A DNA stretch of 64,000 nt, taken from Paenibacillus sp. RC334. Its GTDB lineage: Bacteria > Bacillota > Bacilli > Paenibacillales > Paenibacillaceae. Of this stretch, positions 18,040 through 26,489 are shown piece after piece. The notes below the pieces were generated by a model. It did no database searches and was not told where the DNA came from. It was given only the letters and a program-made list of their open reading frames with translations. The stretch is from positions 1,984,001 to 2,048,000 of the forward strand of contig NZ_CP125370.1 in assembly GCF_030034735.1 (NCBI RefSeq), written 5' to 3'. How positions within the stretch are numbered: the first letter of the stretch is position 1; each line of letters starts with the position of its first letter. The translations under genes were made by a program, and so were the position numbers.

Positions 18040-18173
18040 TTTTTAATCGTAAACATAAATTTCAAAGAAGTAAGGATGGACTTTTTGTTTGTTTTGATGC
18101 GGATAATGCTCAGTTATACAGCCGTAAGTTGCAAGATGAAGTAAAGGATATTAAAAAAGATACGGTTGAATGA
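18036..18173 (+). CDS. Small coupled open frame of unknown function (45 aa)
   Basis: The ATG overlaps the dehydrogenase stop (ATGA), a usual sign of translational coupling. The product is 45 residues: MIFNRKHKFQRSKDG, then LFVCFDADNAQLYSRKLQDE and a Lys/Asp-rich end. No family was recognised. It could be a small partner of the dehydrogenase, a remnant of a longer gene, or a peptide precursor. It has no terminator after it and the GrpB gene starts 34 bases later. Confidence 0.45.
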   Translation: MIFNRKHKFQRSKDGLFVCFDADNAQLYSRKLQDEVKDIKKDTVE

Positions 18174-18207
18174 GAGAATGCATGAGTGGAGATAAGGAGG
18201 ATAAGGT

Positions 18208-18762
18208 ATGCATGAGGAGCAAAATCAGGAACATTGGCCAGTGTGGGCTACGGAGCCTGTAAAAATAGTGAATCCTGATCCTGACTGGTCAGAGCAGGGC
18301 TTGCAGGTTATTCACGAGTTGCGGGAGCTGCTACTGCCGTTTAAGGTGACGGAAATGGAGCACATAGGAAGCACGGCAATTCCCAATCTTTCCGCCAAGC
18401 CCATTATAGACATTATGGCAAAATTGGAATCCTGGGATAGGCTGGAACAGATTGTATCTGCTTTGCAACCAGCAGGTTGGAGCTATGTTCCGCCTGAGCT
18501 GGATGGTCGGGAATGGAGAAGATTTTTGGTTAAAGTGGAACAGGATCAAAGAAAGGGACATCTGCATCTCATGCTGGAACATGAGGAGCATTGGGATCAA
18601 CAATTGTTGTTTCGGAACCGTCTTCGTGAACGGCCTGAGCTGGTTCAGCAATATGATGCATTAAAAAGGAAGCTGGCGATGGAAAATCAGCATGATCGTG
18701 AAGCGTACACGGACGCTAAAACCGATTTTGTGCAAAACGTTCTGGATGCCGGACCATCCTAA
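18208..18762 (+). CDS. GrpB family protein (UPF0157, nucleotidyltransferase-like fold)
   Basis: 184 residues. The family core is clear: NPDPDWSEQG, EHIGSTAIPNLSAKPIIDIM, then RKGHLHLMLEH and the C-terminal RNRLRERPELVQQYDALKRKLA ... DREAYTDAKTDFV. GrpB proteins have a nucleotidyltransferase-like fold; the IGSTA and DIM segments correspond to the catalytic GS and D positions. The reaction is not known. AAGGAGG lies about 8 bases upstream. A degenerate relative lies at 32590-32862. Confidence 0.87.
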   Translation: MHEEQNQEHWPVWATEPVKIVNPDPDWSEQGLQVIHELRELLLPFKVTEMEHIGSTAIPNLSAKPIIDIMAKLESWDRLEQIVSALQPAGWSYVPPELDGREWRRFLVKVEQDQRKGHLHLMLEHEEHWDQQLLFRNRLRERPELVQQYDALKRKLAMENQHDREAYTDAKTDFVQNVLDAGPS

Positions 18763-18765
18763 AGA

Positions 18766-19089
18766 TTAGGACGGCCGGACATCCCGGGTTTTCACATTGT
18801 TACTATAGAAGGTAGAATCGCTGGATAGTTTATAGGAAGGGAACTTCTCGTCTGCATCAAGGCGCATGGATTCCTCAAAATAAATCCCCTGCTGGCCGCT
18901 AACGAGAAAAGGCAAGCTGCCCGCCTGTACTTCTATATCGCCGTTGTCGGGTGCGCTGACGCTCTTGAGCACCGTAATACCATCACAGCCGCAGCCCTCT
19001 GTGTCGTAAAAAAGCTTGATATAGCCCGGTTGATCGCCGAGAATTTGTGTAAGCCGCTGCTCAGCCAGTGGGCTGATTTGAATGTTCAT
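18766..19089 (-). CDS. Iron-sulfur cluster biosynthesis family protein (HesB-like, YqkB type)
   Basis: 107 residues from the ATG at 19089: NIQISPLAEQRLTQILG, YIKLFYDTEGCGCDGITVL and GIYFEESMRLD. The GCGC segment and small beta-rich fold match YqkB/HesB-like proteins, proposed to carry iron-sulfur clusters; the usual third C-terminal Cys of A-type carriers is absent. AAAGGAG is 12 bases upstream. A much longer in-frame upstream extension reads through the antisense of the Nudix gene and is rejected. It is divergent from the defective Nudix gene. Confidence 0.8.
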   Translation of the reverse strand: MNIQISPLAEQRLTQILGDQPGYIKLFYDTEGCGCDGITVLKSVSAPDNGDIEVQAGSLPFLVSGQQGIYFEESMRLDADEKFPSYKLSSDSTFYSNNVKTRDVRPS

Positions 19090-19162
19090 GGTGTCATTCC
19101 GCTCCTTTATGTCGAATAGGTCATTACTGATAAATAAAATCCCGAGGGATTGGCTTGTATTC

Positions 19163-19549
19163 ATGTATAAGCATACGCCGTTCACCCGATTGAAAAATGC
19201 ATTGGTGTATCGGGCGCAACACAAATTTCTGATTGCTGTGTTGGGCATTTTTACGAATGATGCCGGGGAAGTGCTACTATTAAAGCACGTATACCTGAAG
19301 CAGCTGGAAGCCGCACTGCAGCGTGAAGTCAAGGAAGAAACCGGGCTGGAGGTAGAGATCACCTCACTGGCGCGAGCCAGATTTGGCCAGACGCCGAACC
19401 GCGTGGATCTTATTTTTACAGGCCGCGTTATTCCCGGTACTTTCCGACCAATCTCCGAAATCTCCGACATTTGTTATTGCCGTGTAGGGGAATGGCCGGA
19501 AGGTTTGCCAGCACACCAGAAAAAGCTTATTCAGGAGCTGCTGAAGTAG
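19163..19549 (+). pseudogene. Nudix hydrolase with an internal deletion in the Nudix box
   Basis: The sequence shows a Nudix fold: KFLIAVLGIFTNDAGEVLLLKHVY, then LEAALQREVKEETGLEVEI and IFTGRVI. The second half of the box (REVKEETG) is present, but the stretch normally lying before it (a WGLPGG-type turn and the first Gly and Glu of GX5EX7REUXEEXGU) is missing; LLLKHVY joins directly to LKQLEAAL. About 18 residues appear lost without a frameshift. The product, 128 residues from the ATG at 19163, probably lacks metal binding. Upstream in-frame ATGs exist (from 19082). Confidence 0.7.
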
Positions 19550-19581
19550 TTTTCATCCAGTGTTCATATATGAAGGGCTGA

Positions 19582-20766
19582 TTACAGACGTTTCAAGAAT
19601 ACACTGATGCGCTCCAAGGCGATTTCCAGTTGTTCCTGCGACGATGCGTACGAGCAGCGGATAAAGCCCTCGCCGCCCGGTCCGAATGCGGAGCCGGGTA
19701 CGGTAATGACACCCTCTTCTTCCAGTAACCGCTTGGCAAACTGCTCTGAGCTTAAGCCCGTGTGTGTAATGGATGGAAAAGCGTAGAAGGCACCGTTCGG
19801 TTCATGGCACGGCAGTCCTGTCTGACGCAAGCTTTCAACAAACCATTTTCTGCGCAGATTGTACGATTCCATCATGCGGTCTTTTTCCTCCAGCCCATGG
19901 CGCAGGGACTCAATAGCGGCAATTTGCCCGATAATAGGAGCGCACATAACGGTATATTGATGGATTTTCAGCATGGCTGAAATCAGCTCCTGCGGGCCGC
20001 ATACATAGCCGACTCTCCAACCCGTCATCGCAAAGGCTTTGGAAAAGCCGCTGATGAGCAGGGTTCGTTCTTTCATGCCCGGCAAAGCGGCGAAGCTTAC
20101 ATGCTTCTGTCCATAGGTCAGCTCACCATAAATTTCGTCCGAGATCACGACTAGATTATGCTCCTCCACCAAGCGGGCAATCGGTAGCCAATCCTCATAA
20201 GTCATCACTCCACCTGTCGGATTGTTCGGATAACAGAGAATAAGCACTTTGGATCGTGGAGTCAGCTTGGCTTTGAGCGCTTCAGCCGTCAGCTTGAACT
20301 GCTGATCAGCAGAGGTTTCAACCGTTACGGTATGCCCACCATTCAGAAACGTGATCGGTGAATACGAAATATAGCAGGGAGCCGGAATGAGAATTTCATC
20401 GTGTTCCGTAATCAGGGCACGGAGCGCCAAATCCAGCGCTTCACTGCTGCCGATCGTTACCATGATTTCATTTGCCGGATTGTAGGACGTGTTAAAACCT
20501 CTCTCCAGATACCCGGCAATCTCCTCACGCAGCTCGGGAAGGCCAGCATTCGGTGTGTACGAGGTCTTGCCATTTTCCAGTGCTGTGATACAAGCCTTTC
20601 TGACATGTTGAGGGGTCACAAAGTCCGGTTCGCCAACACCAAGCGAAACGATATCTTTTCTGCCCGTACTATATTCAAAAAACTTACGGATGCCTGAAGG
20701 CGGCATTTCCCGTACAGCTGGAATCAAAAAATCGCTTATAGATACTGTGGTCGATACGTTCGTCAT
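19582..20766 (-). CDS. Class I/II PLP-dependent aminotransferase, probably alanine-related
   Basis: 394 residues from the ATG at 20766 (AAAGGAGG 6-7 bases upstream). Fold type I motifs: LGVGEPDFVTPQHV, YTPNAGLPELREEIA, CYPNNPTGGV, SDEIYGEL and the PLP lysine in SGFSKAFAMTGWRVGY; the C-terminal Arg is in GFIRCSYA. It moves amino groups between an amino acid and 2-oxoglutarate or pyruvate. The T-box leader with a GCC (Ala) specifier suggests a role in alanine supply, though aromatic or other substrates are possible for this subgroup. Confidence 0.9.
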   Translation of the reverse strand: MTNVSTTVSISDFLIPAVREMPPSGIRKFFEYSTGRKDIVSLGVGEPDFVTPQHVRKACITALENGKTSYTPNAGLPELREEIAGYLERGFNTSYNPANEIMVTIGSSEALDLALRALITEHDEILIPAPCYISYSPITFLNGGHTVTVETSADQQFKLTAEALKAKLTPRSKVLILCYPNNPTGGVMTYEDWLPIARLVEEHNLVVISDEIYGELTYGQKHVSFAALPGMKERTLLISGFSKAFAMTGWRVGYVCGPQELISAMLKIHQYTVMCAPIIGQIAAIESLRHGLEEKDRMMESYNLRRKWFVESLRQTGLPCHEPNGAFYAFPSITHTGLSSEQFAKRLLEEEGVITVPGSAFGPGGEGFIRCSYASSQEQLEIALERISVFLKRL

Positions 20767-20790
20767 ATTGATTTCCTCCTTTTTGAAAAA

Positions 20791-21040
20791 CAAAAAAAAC
20801 CCGCCCCTGTAAAGGGACGAGTTTACACCCGTGTTACCACCCTAGTTTCATTCCATAAGAAATGACACTCTGTTCACGTATCCATCAATACGTGTTCCGG
20901 TTAACGCTGGAAAGGCGGCAGAGCTTACTTCAGGTTCAGCCTGCTTCTCGGAGATGGCGTTCAGCTACCCTCGGAATGTTGGCTTTCACCTGCCCCAACT
21001 CTCTGCAAATCCGCTGTATAGCTTACTCGTTCTCGTCATT
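20791..21040 (-). promoter_or_regulatory. T-box riboswitch leader (tRNA-sensing), predicted Ala specifier
   Basis: On the minus strand the leader contains the T-box sequence AGGGTGGTAACACGGG (complement of 20828-20843). It is followed by a terminator hairpin with eight T (complement of 20791-20820). Stem I shows AGTA (S-turn) opposite GAACGCCA. The lower stem GAGA/TCTC and upper stem AGCTA/TAGCT place the specifier at GCC (complement of 20956-20958), read as alanine. Uncharged tRNA-Ala would stabilise the antiterminator and switch on the aminotransferase gene. Confidence 0.9.
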
Positions 21041-21070
21041 GAAATTTGTTGCCGTATCAAGTTAGGTGTA

Positions 21071-21099
21071 ATTATAAGCACAACATTTCAGGATGGCAA
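21071..21099 (-). promoter_or_regulatory. Sigma-A promoter for the T-box leader
   Basis: On the minus strand, TTGCCA (complement of 21094-21099) and TATAAT (complement of 21071-21076) are separated by 17 bases, about 30 bases upstream of stem I. Confidence 0.75.
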
Positions 21100-21240
21100 G
21101 TCTTTTTTTATAAATTTTAAAGACAGGAGCTTCATCATTGACGACTGGAAGATAACGTATATAGTGGTATCAAGGGGGATTGTCCCCCAAATTTCACTGT
21201 GCTATTTGCACTATATTGGCTAGAGAGGGATGGTGTCCAT

Positions 21241-21846
21241 ATGAACGTATTTGAACGCTTTAACGGCAAGGTTTTGCCTACGGGATGGGGCTGGATCAAC
21301 GAACCGACTGTATGGAGATTCGATGAATCCAAGAATTTACAGGTATCTGCACCTTCACAGGCGGATTTCTTTAGAGATCCGTCCGGCGCAGCGATAAAAT
21401 CGTCTGCACCCTTTTTGCATACAACGCTTCAAGGTGATTTTACAATATGGACGAGGGTTCGTGTCGATATGAAGCAGCCTTATGATTCAGGATGCTTGAT
21501 GATTATGGCGGATGATACCCATTGGGCCAAGCTATGCTTTGAATATTTTGAAAGCACTCCCTCTATTCTTAGTGTGGTCACACGGGATACATCCGATGAT
21601 TGTATATCTGGGACGATGGACGTTTCCAATCCGTATTTGCGAGTGGCAAAAGCCGGAAATTGCTTTGCCTTTCATTATTCATCAGACGGGCAGCAATGGA
21701 AGTTGGCGAGATATTTTGGCATGGATGTTCCAAACGAGCTAAAGGTTGGGGTCGTTGCACAATCTCCGGTCGGAGAAGGTTGTGATGTTACTTTTGATGC
21801 CTTGACTGTGGAGAATCACGTAACCGGGGACATACGAACTGTGTAA
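21241..21846 (+). CDS. DUF1349 domain protein (concanavalin-like fold)
   Basis: 201 residues from the ATG at 21241. It consists of one DUF1349 domain: NVFERFNGKVLPTGWGWINE, DFTIWTRVRVDMKQPYDSGCLMI, WAKLCFEY, HYSSDGQQW and a final VGVVAQSP. This family has a beta-sandwich related to carbohydrate-binding lectin folds; no signal peptide is present, so it is cytosolic. A GGGGG/CCCCC hairpin lies at 21175-21189 upstream. A DUF1361 membrane protein follows after about 80 bases. Confidence 0.82.
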   Translation: MNVFERFNGKVLPTGWGWINEPTVWRFDESKNLQVSAPSQADFFRDPSGAAIKSSAPFLHTTLQGDFTIWTRVRVDMKQPYDSGCLMIMADDTHWAKLCFEYFESTPSILSVVTRDTSDDCISGTMDVSNPYLRVAKAGNCFAFHYSSDGQQWKLARYFGMDVPNELKVGVVAQSPVGEGCDVTFDALTVENHVTGDIRTV

Positions 21847-21927
21847 TAAACGGAGTGAGCATTTCTATAAACAAGTATGCCAGCCTGACGTATATACGTA
21901 TATTCAGGCAGGGGGCTGGACAAGGGT

Positions 21928-22638
21928 TTGTTGTTTAAAGGAAAGAGATATAAGCTGCCCGGCTTATTGGGTGTACTGCTTGTAGCTACGTTGGGATGTT
22001 ATGGGCTTATTATGTATGTGCAGTCCACAAGTGGGACGAAAATGTATCAATTTTTGTACTGGGATATATTTCTGGCATGGATTCCAGTCTTGATTTCTCT
22101 GGGAATGCTCGCCTTATCCAGGCTGGGAAACATAAAAGTGAGAAGGCTTTTTTTATTAATTGCCGGAGTCGTATGGCTGTTTTTTCTGCCGAATGCGCTG
22201 TATTTGCTGACTGAATTACTGCATGCATTCCGTTTTTATGATGTGAATCCTGACTCGCGTTTTTGGCTGAATACTCAATTTTGGTTGATCTTATTTACGT
22301 CTTTTTCGGCAGCAGGGATTGGTCTTTTTCTTACTTCCATTTGTATATTTACGATCCACCGTATGCTGCAAGAGGTTTGTTCCAGCTGGCTTGCGTGGGC
22401 TATCGTTTTTATGTTCCTGTGGCTGTCCAGTGTAGGTGTCTATATCGGCAGATTTGCTCGCTGGAATAGCTGGGATGTGGCGTTGCAACCCATGGTGATC
22501 GTGATGAATGTTTGGAAATGGGTGGTACATGCCGGAGCAAGGCTTCATTTGTTGTCTTTTAGCTGGCTGGTGTTTGGAATCGCGGTCATTTTTTATCTGT
22601 TGATCTATATCTCTTTAAGTGAGGAGAAGCACGCTTAG
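21928..22638 (+). CDS. DUF1361 membrane protein (first paralogue)
   Basis: 236 residues with about seven hydrophobic segments. Family blocks: WDIFLAWIPVLISL, WLFFLPNALYLLTELLH, SSVGVYIGRFARWNSWD. TTG start at 21928 (or 21931) is taken because no ATG lies near the N-terminus; AGGGGG and AAGGG are both close upstream. Function is unknown. A second, more distant copy is at 58042-58779. It is convergent with the ArsR-type regulator gene, with a shared terminator between them. Confidence 0.8.
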   Translation: MLFKGKRYKLPGLLGVLLVATLGCYGLIMYVQSTSGTKMYQFLYWDIFLAWIPVLISLGMLALSRLGNIKVRRLFLLIAGVVWLFFLPNALYLLTELLHAFRFYDVNPDSRFWLNTQFWLILFTSFSAAGIGLFLTSICIFTIHRMLQEVCSSWLAWAIVFMFLWLSSVGVYIGRFARWNSWDVALQPMVIVMNVWKWVVHAGARLHLLSFSWLVFGIAVIFYLLIYISLSEEKHA

Positions 22639-22681
22639 GCCGAGGATACGTATTCCATGAATACGGGCTTCGGCCTTTTTA
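22637..22681. terminator. Terminator between convergent genes
   Basis: Stem AGGCCGA/TCGGCCT with an inner stem CGTATTC/GAATACG, then a run of T on the + strand. It begins at the stop codon of the DUF1361 gene. Confidence 0.8.
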
Positions 22682-22695
22682 CATATGGGAAGCCA

Positions 22696-23625
22696 TCAGC
22701 TATAGTTGGCCTCCCCGTGTTCTTCATAAAGCACACGCACCAGCAGATCCTGACTGAAATTGCCGAATCTTTTGCCGAAAATGGTGAGACCCCCTTTGTT
22801 CTCCGACTGATCGGATACGGATAAGCGTAGTGTAATATCGCTTTTATAGTTAAGCCCAATATCGTCTATTGTGACTTCTGATATACGGCACCCGTCAATG
22901 AAGCTTCCATGTTGATTGATGCGAATTAATTTGAGCATGCCATATTGATTCAAATGCGGTGGCCACCAATCGGGATTCAGAACCCCCGGTACTTCTCCAA
23001 AATCTCCGGCGCTAGTCCAGTGACCAATCGGGATGCCGTTGACATGAAAACAAATGTCGGAAGGATATACCTCACAATAACCCGGTGCTTCTGAGCCCAG
23101 CTCTGCGGAAAATTGAATTTCGGTAAAGGATTGATTCTCTTTCAGATAGTTGGGAATCCGATATTCCAGAAAACCATCTGCCATCCAGATCATTTCCGAG
23201 TCCAGCCGCCCGGGATCTGCAAAATAGCGGGGATCATCAAAATCACCAATAATGCTGTCTCTGGTCACCAAGCCACAGGTAGGTACTGCCTGGTAATTAC
23301 TATAATGACCGATGCGAATTTCAACCTCGTACACATTTTTCTGCTCTCTGCTACGCAAGTCCACCATCAGTTTTTCCTTGTTCAGATAGCACATTTTTCG
23401 GGTACCATGCTTGCCGCTTACTGTATTGATCTCGACAAGGCCACATTCCTCCAGCTTACGAATATGCATCGTAATCGTACCGTTGCTCAGATCAAGCCTG
23501 TTAGCGATGTCATTCATACTTTGTCCTTGATGGGCGGCGAGCAATTCCAAAATTTGAATGCGTATTTCCGAGCCGAGCGCTTTGAAAATGTCTAGCCCTG
23601 ACATTAAGTCCTTAATATAAATCAT
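22696..23625 (-). CDS. ArsR-type regulator with a C-terminal sugar-locus domain
   Basis: 309 residues. The winged helix (about 8-85) reads DIFKALGSEIRIQILELLAAHQGQSMNDIANRLDLSNGTITMHIRKLEECGLV. The remaining 220 residues (SNYQAVPTCGLV; DDPRYFADPGRLDSEMIWMADGFLEYRIPNYL; NQYGMLKLIRINQHGSFIDGC) form a conserved beta-rich domain with no metal motif. It is divergent from the arabinan operon, which it probably controls. An alternative start is the ATG at 23604. Ligand and operator are unknown. Confidence 0.75.
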   Translation of the reverse strand: MIYIKDLMSGLDIFKALGSEIRIQILELLAAHQGQSMNDIANRLDLSNGTITMHIRKLEECGLVEINTVSGKHGTRKMCYLNKEKLMVDLRSREQKNVYEVEIRIGHYSNYQAVPTCGLVTRDSIIGDFDDPRYFADPGRLDSEMIWMADGFLEYRIPNYLKENQSFTEIQFSAELGSEAPGYCEVYPSDICFHVNGIPIGHWTSAGDFGEVPGVLNPDWWPPHLNQYGMLKLIRINQHGSFIDGCRISEVTIDDIGLNYKSDITLRLSVSDQSENKGGLTIFGKRFGNFSQDLLVRVLYEEHGEANYS

Positions 23626-23659
23626 AGCTATAGACCTTCCTTATCTATAAAAAATGTAA

Positions 23660-23673
23660 TGTAAGCGCTTATA
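23660..23673. promoter_or_regulatory. Catabolite-response element (cre)-like site
   Basis: TGTAAGCGCTTATA fits the CcpA consensus TGWAANCGNTNWCA except at position 13. It lies 35 bases before the ArsR-type gene start in the 511-base intergenic region, which is A/T-rich and otherwise holds only the operon promoter and a second cre-like site. Confidence 0.55.
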
Positions 23674-23919
23674 TATTTGTTTTGATTTATGTTAAAATAA
23701 AATCAGAAAGAAGTAAACCGCTTTGCTGTAAATTATTTTTACAAAAATAAAAAGGGGAGTGAAACGAAACTCAGAATTGATTTTTCACCTAAATAAAATC
23801 GCATTTAAGTTTATTTACTCTAAATTCTTCAATAAAATAACTTAAATACGATTTTATTTCGTTTTTCATGCTATTTAATTCTATACTTTATATTTATTTA
23901 AAAAAGATTTATAAATGCA

Positions 23920-23949
23920 TTGACGAACTGTAGAATGCCGTGCTATATT
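23920..23949 (+). promoter_or_regulatory. Promoter of the arabinan operon
   Basis: TTGACG (23920-23925) and TATATT (23944-23949) are separated by 18 bases. The start would fall within or next to the cre-like site at 23955-23968. The untranslated leader would be about 180 bases. Confidence 0.6.
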
Positions 23950-23954
23950 TTGTT

Positions 23955-23968
23955 TGTAAACGAATTCA
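23955..23968. promoter_or_regulatory. cre-like site just downstream of the operon promoter
   Basis: TGTAAACGAATTCA fits the cre consensus except at position 10. Its position at the expected transcription start would allow repression by CcpA. Confidence 0.55.
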
Positions 23969-24136
23969 TTATTGATAAAGTAAAATGTTAATTATATGGC
24001 ACATGAGAGGGATGATGATCACAGGCTGGAGTGAACAGCAGATGATGTACCGTACAGATGAATATAGGCCAAGTGGTATAAGTTTATTTCAACACTATAT
24101 GTATGCGGTTTCATTTCAATTCTAGGAGGGGTCGCG

Positions 24137-25480
24137 TTGATAAAGAAAAAAGGTTTTGCAATGACAATGGTTGTGCTGTTGTTGATGGTTGCTGCACTGG
24201 CTGGCTGTAGTGGAGGAAGCTCCAGTAGTGATGGAAGCAAGGAGCTGACGTTCATGTTCCGTGGTGGTACGGATGAGCAGAAGGCTTATAAGGAAGTTAT
24301 CAAGAAATTTGAAGAGGAACATCCTGGCGTGAAGGTTAAAATGGTCGTGACGGCAGCAGATCAATATGCTACAAAGCTTAGAGCTGCGATTACAGGAAAT
24401 AATCTTCCAGATATCTTTTATTTTGCCCCTGGAGATTTGAAAGCTTATGTAAATAGTGGGGTGCTGAAGGATCTTACACCTTACATTGAGAAGAACAAGG
24501 ATATAAAGCTGGATAACATTTGGAAATACGGTGTGGATTTGTATCGATATGACGGTAAAATGGCTGGCCAAGGAAATATTTACGGTATGCCAAAGGACTT
24601 GGGTCCATTCGCCTTGGGTTATAACAAAACCATGTTTGAAAAAGCAGGCGTTCCGTTACCTGATAAAGACAAACCGTATACATGGGATGAGTTTATCAAG
24701 GTCAGCCAAGAGCTGACAAAAGATACGAATGGTGATGGCAAACCGGATCAGTATGGTACAGGTTTTAACGTTCAGTGGGCATTGCAAGCCTTCGTATGGA
24801 GCAATGGTGCGGATTGGTTGGATGAGAGCAAAACGAAAGTAACGATTGATGATCCTAAATTTGCGGAAGCGCTTCAATACTTTGCTGATATGCAAAACAA
24901 ATATAAGATTACGCCTGGTATTGAACAGTCACAAACACTGGACACCTATCAACGCTGGATGAAGGGCGAAATGGCATTCTTCCCGGTAGGTCCTTGGGAT
25001 ATGAGTACATTTGAAAAACTGCCATTTGAATATGATCTGTTGCCATTCCCGGCAGGATCGACTGGCAAATCGGCAACATGGATTGGTTCTCTGGGTATTG
25101 GTGTTTCCTCTAAAACAAAGTACCCGGATGAAGCTGTAGAACTGGTCAACTATCTGACGACTTCCAAAGAAGGAATGAAGCAGCTTGTAGATGCCAAGGT
25201 ACAAATTCCGAATCTGTTAGATATGGCAGATGAGTGGTCCAAAGATACGAAAACCAAGCCTAACAATAAACAGGAATTCATTGATATTGTGAATGACTAT
25301 GGACGCTCATTACCAGGCAACTATACGTATAACGCAGAATGGTACGATATTTTCTTCACCGATATTCAGCCTGTGCTGGACGGAAAAATTACGGCAGCGG
25401 ATTATGTGAAGCAGGAGCAACCGAAGATGCAGAAACTGCTGGATAAAGCGGTGGAGCAAGAGAAAAAATCACAGAAATAG
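24137..25480 (+). CDS. Sugar ABC transporter binding lipoprotein (AraN-like)
   Basis: 447 residues, TTG start with AGGAGGG 6 bases upstream. A lipoprotein signal ends at LAGC (Cys near 24), then a Gly/Ser linker. The body is an extracellular solute-binding family 1 protein ([56 protein letters not shown]). Next to GH43 arabinanases, it most likely binds arabino-oligosaccharides. It is the first gene of the uptake operon: two permeases follow, with no ATPase gene. Confidence 0.88.
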   Translation: MIKKKGFAMTMVVLLLMVAALAGCSGGSSSSDGSKELTFMFRGGTDEQKAYKEVIKKFEEEHPGVKVKMVVTAADQYATKLRAAITGNNLPDIFYFAPGDLKAYVNSGVLKDLTPYIEKNKDIKLDNIWKYGVDLYRYDGKMAGQGNIYGMPKDLGPFALGYNKTMFEKAGVPLPDKDKPYTWDEFIKVSQELTKDTNGDGKPDQYGTGFNVQWALQAFVWSNGADWLDESKTKVTIDDPKFAEALQYFADMQNKYKITPGIEQSQTLDTYQRWMKGEMAFFPVGPWDMSTFEKLPFEYDLLPFPAGSTGKSATWIGSLGIGVSSKTKYPDEAVELVNYLTTSKEGMKQLVDAKVQIPNLLDMADEWSKDTKTKPNNKQEFIDIVNDYGRSLPGNYTYNAEWYDIFFTDIQPVLDGKITAADYVKQEQPKMQKLLDKAVEQEKKSQK

Positions 25481-25571
25481 TACGTAAATAGCGGATAGAG
25501 GATGATGTTAGTGGCTGATATCATGCTGCTGGCATCATCTTCATTCCAAATTAGAAACAGAGGTGAGCCCT

Positions 25572-26462
25572 GTGATAACCAAATCTAATCTCTATCGCAA
25601 AGAGAAAATATATGGATATTTATTTATCCTTCCTCCTATTCTCGGTTTGCTAATCTTTACGTTGTTCCCGTTTGTCTATTCGTTATACGGCTCTTTTACA
25701 GACTGGGACGGATTGGGACAAATGAACTTTATTGGTCTCGATAATTTTAAAGATTTATTTACCGATGAACTCTTTTACAAATCGATGTACAATACTCTTT
25801 TCTTAATGCTGGGTATTCCAATCGGTCTTTTGTTAGCTTTGCTGCTGGCACTGGGGTTGAATCGCAAGATTCCGGGCACGACAACGTTTCGTGTGATCTA
25901 CTATATTCCGGTTATTTCTTCTTTGGCTGCTGTTTCTATTATGTGGAACTGGGCATACAACGGAGACTACGGTCTGGTGAACCAATTCCTCGAATTGTTC
26001 GGTATTAAAGGTCCCAATTGGCTGATGGATAAGGATACGGTTAAGCCTGCCTTGATCCTTATGACGGTCTGGAAGGGTCTTGGCTACACGATGTTACTGT
26101 ATTTGGCAGCCCTGCAAAGTGTATCTCGCTCTTACTATGAAGCAGCAGAGCTGGATGGAGCTAGCGGATTCCAAATGTTCCGCAACATTACATGGCCAAT
26201 GGTGAAACCAGTGACCTTTTTCCTGGTCGTAACCAATATCATTGGCGGTTCACAAATCTTTACTGAAATGAACATTATGACTCCTACAGGGGGACCGGAA
26301 TACTCATCCGCCTCAATCGTCTTCTATATTTGGGATAAGGCATTTAAAAACCTGCAAATGGGATATGCCTCCGCGATGGCTATGATTCTTGGCATCTTCA
26401 TTTTTATCGTAACTTTGATTCAATTCAAAATGAATGAAAAATCGTCCTTTGATGGGGATTGA
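25572..26462 (+). CDS. Sugar ABC transporter permease (AraP-like, MalF type)
   Basis: 296 residues from GTG at 25572 (AGAGGTGA 5 bases upstream; a GTG at 25563 overlaps that site). Six membrane helices; the EAA loop reads YEAAELDGASGFQMFRNITWP. It forms half of the membrane channel for the binding protein upstream. The next permease starts 27 bases after its stop. Confidence 0.88.
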   Translation: MITKSNLYRKEKIYGYLFILPPILGLLIFTLFPFVYSLYGSFTDWDGLGQMNFIGLDNFKDLFTDELFYKSMYNTLFLMLGIPIGLLLALLLALGLNRKIPGTTTFRVIYYIPVISSLAAVSIMWNWAYNGDYGLVNQFLELFGIKGPNWLMDKDTVKPALILMTVWKGLGYTMLLYLAALQSVSRSYYEAAELDGASGFQMFRNITWPMVKPVTFFLVVTNIIGGSQIFTEMNIMTPTGGPEYSSASIVFYIWDKAFKNLQMGYASAMAMILGIFIFIVTLIQFKMNEKSSFDGD

Positions 26463-26489
26463 TTTTCGCGGAAAGGAGTGAGTCTGATT

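Noticed and set aside
19090..19470. Upstream extension of the YqkB-like gene to 234 residues
   Set aside because: It is the antisense of the Nudix coding region. The recognised protein starts at the ATG at 19089.
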